The translations under genes and the position numbers were made by a program. From Stentor coeruleus (lineage: Eukaryota; Ciliophora; Heterotrichea; Heterotrichida; Stentoridae), in assembly GCA_001970955.1 (NCBI GenBank), contig MPUH01000050.1, forward strand, positions 62,001 to 126,000: DNA of 64,000 bases, read 5' to 3'. Position 1 is the first letter of the stretch. Every line of letters starts with the position of its first letter. Shown here piece by piece: positions 59,228-64,000 of this stretch. Under the pieces are notes generated by a model. That model did not search any database and had not been told where the DNA came from. It was given only the letters and a program-made list of their open reading frames with translations.

Positions 59228-60106
59228 CTATGCAAGTGGTCTTTGTTTTACACTAACATCATCCTTGCTCAAAAAAGGCCCAGGACTAGGCAGCGTGTTA
59301 ACAATTTCAAACCTATTCACATCAAAAGTCTTCCAATCTCCACTAAAATTCATATACCACAACTGTTTATTAGGGTCATAAACCCAATCTCTCCTATATA
59401 ATTCTTCAGCAACATAACTTTGAACAATCTCCCCTGGTATATTATAAAAAACATAAAACAACGTCTCAACATTATAGTTTTTAATCATCTTAAAACGTAG
59501 TATTGGTTTTGTTATATAATAAGAAGTAGGCAAATTGTATTCAGGTAATTCTGGAGCTTCAATTTCATTATCAGCTAATGCATGGCTCATATAAGAAGAT
59601 AAGCATTCTTGGTTTTTTTTACTGATTTCCATACTACTCAAATCTTTTCCTTTAGCTAATAAAGTCTTATCATCATCTAAATTTTTCTGAAGACTCAAAA
59701 TGCCCCTTATTCCATATTCTTTGAGTTCTTGTTCTTCTTTTTCATCTTTCATTGGTGGAGCTGATAAGAAACTAGGAATAAAACTCACTGCATTAGGATT
59801 TGGAGCTTTGGTTTTTAATGGTTTAGAAAATCCTGGAGGTGGGTAAAAATCCTCATTCATAAACCCTGGGGGCTTTGATGCTAGTAGTGATGGGAATTCA
59901 TCAGGAGCTTCATATTCTGTACCTCCTACATAACCTTGATTATAATCTATACCAATCCTTGGTGCATATATCGGGGGATATCCATCAAAGTAAGGTGGAA
60001 AAGATACTAAGTTCTTGCTATCCGGGTCGTAGCTCGGCACTTTTCTCAAGCTTTCAGCGTTCCGTGCATTTTCAAAATATCCTGTTAATCTGTTTGGTGT
60101 AAACAT
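59228..60106 (-). CDS. CCR4-NOT complex subunit of the NOT2/3/5 family, 292 aa
   Basis: Residues 1-130 are Pro/Gly-rich and disordered (DGYPPIYAPRIGIDY). Residues about 195-275 form a NOT box: LPTSYYITKP, ETLFYVFYNIPGEIVQSYVA, EELYRRDWVYDPNKQLWYMN and FSGDWKTFDVNRFEIV, with the conserved RRDWxY and LW. The NOT box heterodimerises with another NOT subunit on NOT1 to form the deadenylase module that shortens mRNA tails. It fits NOT2 or NOT3; at 292 aa it is shorter than animal CNOT2 (540 aa) and lacks the N-terminal coiled coil of NOT3. Confidence 0.85.
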   Translation of the reverse strand: MFTPNRLTGYFENARNAESLRKVPSYDPDSKNLVSFPPYFDGYPPIYAPRIGIDYNQGYVGGTEYEAPDEFPSLLASKPPGFMNEDFYPPPGFSKPLKTKAPNPNAVSFIPSFLSAPPMKDEKEEQELKEYGIRGILSLQKNLDDDKTLLAKGKDLSSMEISKKNQECLSSYMSHALADNEIEAPELPEYNLPTSYYITKPILRFKMIKNYNVETLFYVFYNIPGEIVQSYVAEELYRRDWVYDPNKQLWYMNFSGDWKTFDVNRFEIVNTLPSPGPFLSKDDVSVKQRPLA

Positions 60107-60181
60107 TTTCTTATAATTGCATTAGCCTTAGCTTTTATTATCATTAAAAAAAGTATATAGACTATAAAATTACTATCTATA

Positions 60182-60928
60182 TTACATTTTTGTTATACAA
60201 AGTCTTTCAGGTTTTAACCCGCGGTTTTTTAAAAAAATATCGTATTCAGTGTAAATATTTGATATAAGTTTTTCAGATTCAGCACAAGCTATAGTAAAAA
60301 TATTGTAATCTTTGGAACTAACACAAAGATGAAGAGGTTCATTACTTTCTTCATTAGACCCTGATCCTAAGCCTCTAAGTCTTAGTTTTACCGAGTCAAA
60401 TTTTTTGATGTTTAGTTTTTTAAGACATTTTCCAATGATTTTCTTCATATTTTTACCTTTTGGTCCTATAATCCTCCGGGATACTTGGAATTCAGTGGAG
60501 TTTTTTATGAGGATTTCGTATTTGCATGTGTATTTGAATGTGTTATCAATTTGAGTATCAGTTTTTAAGGGGTATAAGGACCCGGTTACAGGTAAATTAT
60601 TGTTCCAAGAGACTTTAAGAATTAGTAAGGATTCTTCGATTTGTTTGTTGTCTAGGGTTTTTTGAGCAAAATATGCAGCTTCGATTGTTTTAAAATAGAC
60701 TATAGCTTCTTGTTGCTTTGTAGATACGTGGAGGACCTCACCGAAAAAGGAAAAAAGGTTTTGGATATCGTTTTGATCTAGAATTACAGGATCTTTTTTA
60801 ATTTGTTGGATTATGCTGAGTTTTAGTACTGGGATTAGAGGAATGTTTAAAAACTCCAGCTCTTGAATGATGTGATCGTGGATTTCGTTGGTAAGGATAT
60901 TGATTGTATCTTTTATAGCTTTGATCAT
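60182..60928 (-). CDS. RRM plus KH RNA-binding protein, 248 aa
   Basis: Residues about 55-110 look like an RRM-type fold (LFSFFGEVLHVST, EAIVYFKTIEAAYFAQKTL). Residues 130-195 are a KH-type domain (KYEILIKNSTEFQVSRRIIG, then PKGKNMKKII) with the GxxG loop GPKG that grips RNA bases, followed by KLRLRGLGSGS. The tail is helical. It resembles KHDC4/SF1-type splicing or RNA-stability factors, but the paralog cannot be fixed. It probably binds single-stranded RNA. Confidence 0.75.
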   Translation of the reverse strand: MIKAIKDTINILTNEIHDHIIQELEFLNIPLIPVLKLSIIQQIKKDPVILDQNDIQNLFSFFGEVLHVSTKQQEAIVYFKTIEAAYFAQKTLDNKQIEESLLILKVSWNNNLPVTGSLYPLKTDTQIDNTFKYTCKYEILIKNSTEFQVSRRIIGPKGKNMKKIIGKCLKKLNIKKFDSVKLRLRGLGSGSNEESNEPLHLCVSSKDYNIFTIACAESEKLISNIYTEYDIFLKNRGLKPERLCITKM

Positions 60929-62562
60929 TTTATAGCCCCCTAGATTTTTTTTTTTATATTTGAATAGAGAAAAGGGGATTTTTTGATGATTTTTAAGAGA
61001 TGGGAGGTGTTAAGGGTTTTGGATTTGAAGGACATGAGAGAAAATCATTGGCTTTTTTGGGTTTGGTGGTTGTTGTGATATAATGGATTTTTGTAGATTT
61101 AATAGAGAGAATTTGTTGTTGATGTCTAGATGAGAAATTTTAAGTGTGATTAGAGGGTATAATAAAAAGGTTTATATGATAAAAGAAATCTGATAAGAGT
61201 TTGATATGAAAGCTGTTAGTATAAATTCTATAAATTTTGTAAAATTATTTGTTTTTATTTTTTATATCCTATGTGTATATAAGAGATTTTTCTTATAATA
61301 ATCGCTTTAAATAAACAAAATTATTTAAAGTTCTCTAATGATGCTGTGGCTTTTACTTAGAGTATTGATTATAGTTAATTCTATATTTAAATTATTTTTC
61401 TAACAAGGTAAAGCGAGTTTATTATTGAATTGGTAACCTTAAATTAAGTATGTGTTAACTAGGATAAATATATATAATAAATATTTCAGCTTTATGATAT
61501 TCATTCAAATATTGAATAAAGAGTGCAACCAAGAATATGTTAATCTTTTATATACAAAATTAAACTAGTTTTTTATATAAAAATCAGACATATAGTAATA
61601 AAAAGTTTCTAAGTTATCAAAAAGCAAAACGTTGAATTTTTATAAAGTGAAAAGTTTGCTATAAAAAAGTGAAAAAAATAATCTTTAAAAATCATAAAAG
61701 TAAAATATTTGGAAAATATTTGGAAAATAAAGGGTAGATGAATACAAAACTAATCTAAATAGAAAATAATTAACTAATTTGTATTTTCTGTTATTAGATA
61801 CCTTACTAAAATAACCAAAATTCAAATATACATTTTTAAAATTTTTTCCCAAGTCATAGCAGAAACATAAATTTGATTAATTGTTATATTTACTTTAATG
61901 AATATTTAATTTCATTTGTTAAAGCTTAAAAATGTTAACTTTTGACATACACTATTATGAATTGAAAGTAATGTCCAATTTTCTTTAATGCAATAATGAA
62001 AAAAATATATATGATATTATACCCCTACACTTAAATACAAACTTGACTGTGAAAAAGCAAAAAAAACTATAAGAAATCATTTCCATATTCATCGAAAACA
62101 TAATTCAAGTATATAGGCCAATTTATAAATTATCAAGATTTGAATGCGAAATTTAACTTGGAACGCCTAAATCAATATTTTTAATTCGAGCAAACATATA
62201 AATAGCTTTATTGAAAATACAAACAAAACAACTTGTTTTACTATTCAATAACACTTAACAACCAAAAAATTTTGAAAATTATTCGCGGTTCTAATCATCA
62301 TTGAGTTTTCAACTACAAGCCTCTATTAACTTAGGTTTGGGTAAAATAAAGTTCTGATCTAATACTTTTTATTTTACCATTATTAGAGTTTTCTATATTC
62401 TTATCTAAGAATTAAAGAAAATTTTATGAAGTTTTTATAACAGTTGTCAAGATTTATCGTTTACTCAAAGGGAAAAAAATATTATATTGCTTATGAAAAA
62501 ACATAACAATTCTATACTTATGAATATTAAAAAAACATTATATAGCTTATGGGATGCTAAGA
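60929..62562. other. Long intergenic spacer, about 1.6 kb
   Basis: Close to 60928 it is G-rich and C-poor (no C between 60961 and 61020). The middle is A/T-rich with tracts of A and T and short plus-strand coding-like pieces near 61480-61590. No RNA gene or repeat was recognised. Confidence 0.5.
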
Positions 62563-63324
62563 CTAAAACTTAGCACGCTCTACTGAATTACCATTTACCT
62601 CGCATCCCAGGTCGCTAGGTTGAGAATATAGTATACCTTTATTGGTTTTTTTACGTTCGACACAATCTACATTGTTTTCTGGACTTTTGGCAGTTAGCTG
62701 TGAATGAAGCTTCCTAATATTTTTTTTAGCCGTTACGATTTTTTGTTGCAGCCTACTATTTTTTTTATAACACTTTGTAATAACAGAATCTAAATCTTCA
62801 ATATTTGCTTTAACAGATATACTCTCTAATATAACTGCCTTTAAGGTACTTGCTGAACTTGATATCGATAATGATAATGCAGTTAAATATTTCATGTAAT
62901 TATCACAATTGGAACCAAACAGATCTTGGTACGAATACTGAAAAATTGCTAATTTAGCCCCTTTAAAGTGACTTCCGAAACTTTTCTCATGATTTTTGTG
63001 AGCCAAAAGGTAGAAATTGCAATAATTCGAGGCAGGCTCATGGAATATGCCAATTTGATATCCGCCATCATCAGTTTTCACTATGTCTTCTAGTCTGTGA
63101 AAAAGTATCACAGAACTATCATTTCCAGGGAGCTCATAAACAAGTGCCCATAAATGACTCGCTGCTAGACTATAGTCCAGATTTTGAAATATTTCTGCCT
63201 GCGACGAGTGGTCGAAAGTAAGGCTTTCAATATTTCTTAGAGATGAAAGTAAAATTGCTTGTACTTGTGCTTCTTCGTTTAAAACCTTTAGAGTCAATCG
63301 GGAAAGTGCTGGAAGTGGTTTCAT
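62563..63324 (-). CDS. Unassigned protein, 253 aa
   Basis: A long unbroken frame with more G and C than its surroundings. Residues 1-180 are Leu/Ser/Ala-rich and look folded (LKVLNEEAQVQAILLSSLRN, QYSYQDLFGSNCDNYMKYL); residues 180-215 form a basic coiled coil (NSRLQQKIVTAKKNIRKLHS); the C-terminus is polar. No family is recognised. The more even codon use than its neighbours could mean a well-expressed gene or recent arrival. Confidence 0.75.
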   Translation of the reverse strand: MKPLPALSRLTLKVLNEEAQVQAILLSSLRNIESLTFDHSSQAEIFQNLDYSLAASHLWALVYELPGNDSSVILFHRLEDIVKTDDGGYQIGIFHEPASNYCNFYLLAHKNHEKSFGSHFKGAKLAIFQYSYQDLFGSNCDNYMKYLTALSLSISSSASTLKAVILESISVKANIEDLDSVITKCYKKNSRLQQKIVTAKKNIRKLHSQLTAKSPENNVDCVERKKTNKGILYSQPSDLGCEVNGNSVERAKF

Positions 63325-63615
63325 ATTTATTATTTTGTTAAAATGACCAATGCATAATTTATGTAGCCATGTTTATATCATTTTTGTTATTCTAGTCCTA
63401 AAGCCTTGTATATAAGTTTTTATTACACAAGTTACTAGATTTAGTATGGGAAAATATACTGTTTAAAAATCTATGATTTTTTTTGATGTTTTTTTAATAG
63501 TGAGTTTCATCACAAAAGGATAATTTTTTGGAATTTTTATGATTAATAAGAAGGGTTTTTCTTTATGGTATATTTAAAAGAAGGACTTTGGAATGTGTAT
63601 TTTTAAGGAAATATT
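63325..63615. other. Short spacer before the last gene-like region
   Basis: 291 bases, AT-rich, with no recognised feature. Confidence 0.45.
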
Positions 63616-64000
63616 ATGAAAACTAAGCCAACGATAAGAACTTTTGTGCTTAAAAAGTTTCAAGGCGAGTTGGAATTATATTATCCAAAGAAAAATGGCA
63701 AGGCCACTTCCCAAACTTCTTTTGGTAATAAACCCAAAAGGGACTTTATTTAGGGTCGAGTAGAAGGAAATTGGGGCCTTAACAGTTGAATTATCGGGTA
63801 AATTTATAGAAAAAAGGTAAGATATTGAAGAATTTCTCAGATTCATTTTTATAAGAAGCAAAGTATTTTCCAAATTGGCATCTGAACGTCTTTGCCGACT
63901 TAGGTAACTTAAATTATATCAAAAAAACCTTTTCATCATATATGAAATAAACGTAATTTTTAAGTACGCCTCACTGGACCAAAATGAACCTCGCAACCTT
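63616..64000 (+). pseudogene. Possible decayed or partial plus-strand gene at window end
   Basis: An ATG-led frame of 45 codons (MKTKPTIRTFVLKKF and onward) is followed by further open pieces with good amino-acid composition (ALTVELSGKFIEKR, DIEEFLRFIFIRSKVFSKL) up to the window edge, with about three interruptions that 15- or 16-base introns do not explain. The G+C content is closer to genes than spacers. It could be a host pseudogene or a gene with an unrecognised splicing pattern. Confidence 0.3.

Noticed and set aside
1-64000. CRISPR arrays, insertion sequences, retroelements
   Set aside because: No regularly spaced repeats, terminal repeats, transposase or reverse-transcriptase motifs were seen.
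1-64000. Reassigned stop codons
   Set aside because: TAA, TAG and TGA each end well-supported genes, and in-frame stops inside genes are explained by 15-16 base introns.

Overview
The window is AT-rich nuclear DNA from a ciliate, most likely a heterotrich such as Stentor (macronuclear genome). Three observations point there. Genes are packed tightly with very short spacers. All three standard stop codons end genes (for example TAA at the kinase ending at 5413, TAG at 7905, TGA at 29357). The only introns I can find are 15 or 16 bases long, bounded by GT and AG, and most contain an in-frame stop. Axonemal genes (an AK7-type adenylate kinase, a CFAP144-like protein, a SHIPPO-like protein) fit a ciliated cell.

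Layout. 1-3138 carries minus-strand genes: a truncated PB1-domain gene, a LITAF-domain protein and two small unassigned proteins. 3692-10902 is a plus-strand run: a kinase with a DFS motif, AK7, a RINT1/Tip20-like tether and an FHA-like protein. 11306-19478 mixes strands: a coiled-coil protein, a membrane zinc finger, a PP2C phosphatase, a delta-COP that lacks its C-terminal domain, a coiled-coil protein with a His/Asp run, a POLD3-like PIP-box protein and mitochondrial bL27. 19788-27241 is a minus-strand run: an unassigned large protein, CFAP144-like, an Sfi1-like repeat protein and an OSCA/TMEM63-like channel. 28761-36725 holds a SHIPPO-like protein, a PH-CAMK kinase, a RING-CH plus FHA protein, an aspartic protease overlapping the next gene by one base, and a G-protein beta subunit. 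38226-45847 has an internally duplicated claudin-like membrane protein, a glutamate dehydrogenase without its catalytic lysine, and a VPS9-domain gene with three tiny introns. 46698-51669 has two coiled-coil genes, NOP10 and a second PH-CAMK kinase divergent from NOP10 by 25 bases. 52476-63324 has a myristoylation candidate, a CCT-motif protein, a compact kinase, a MUL1-like E3, a voltage-sensor-only protein, a SAM protein, a CCR4-NOT subunit, an RRM-KH protein and an orphan.

The genes do not form one pathway. They are typical housekeeping, vesicle-trafficking (delta-COP, RINT1-like, VPS9), signalling (four kinases, PP2C, G beta) and cilium functions scattered along a chromosome. No mobile element, CRISPR array, rRNA or tRNA was recognised.

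The most unusual large-scale signal is compositional. The sense strand is almost free of G just upstream of genes and almost free of C just downstream, so the G/C skew flips at gene boundaries and marks gene direction. Three single N characters, each flanked by a direct duplicate of 52 to 77 bases, look like unmerged contig overlaps. A 37-base tandem duplication disrupts the MUL1-like gene.
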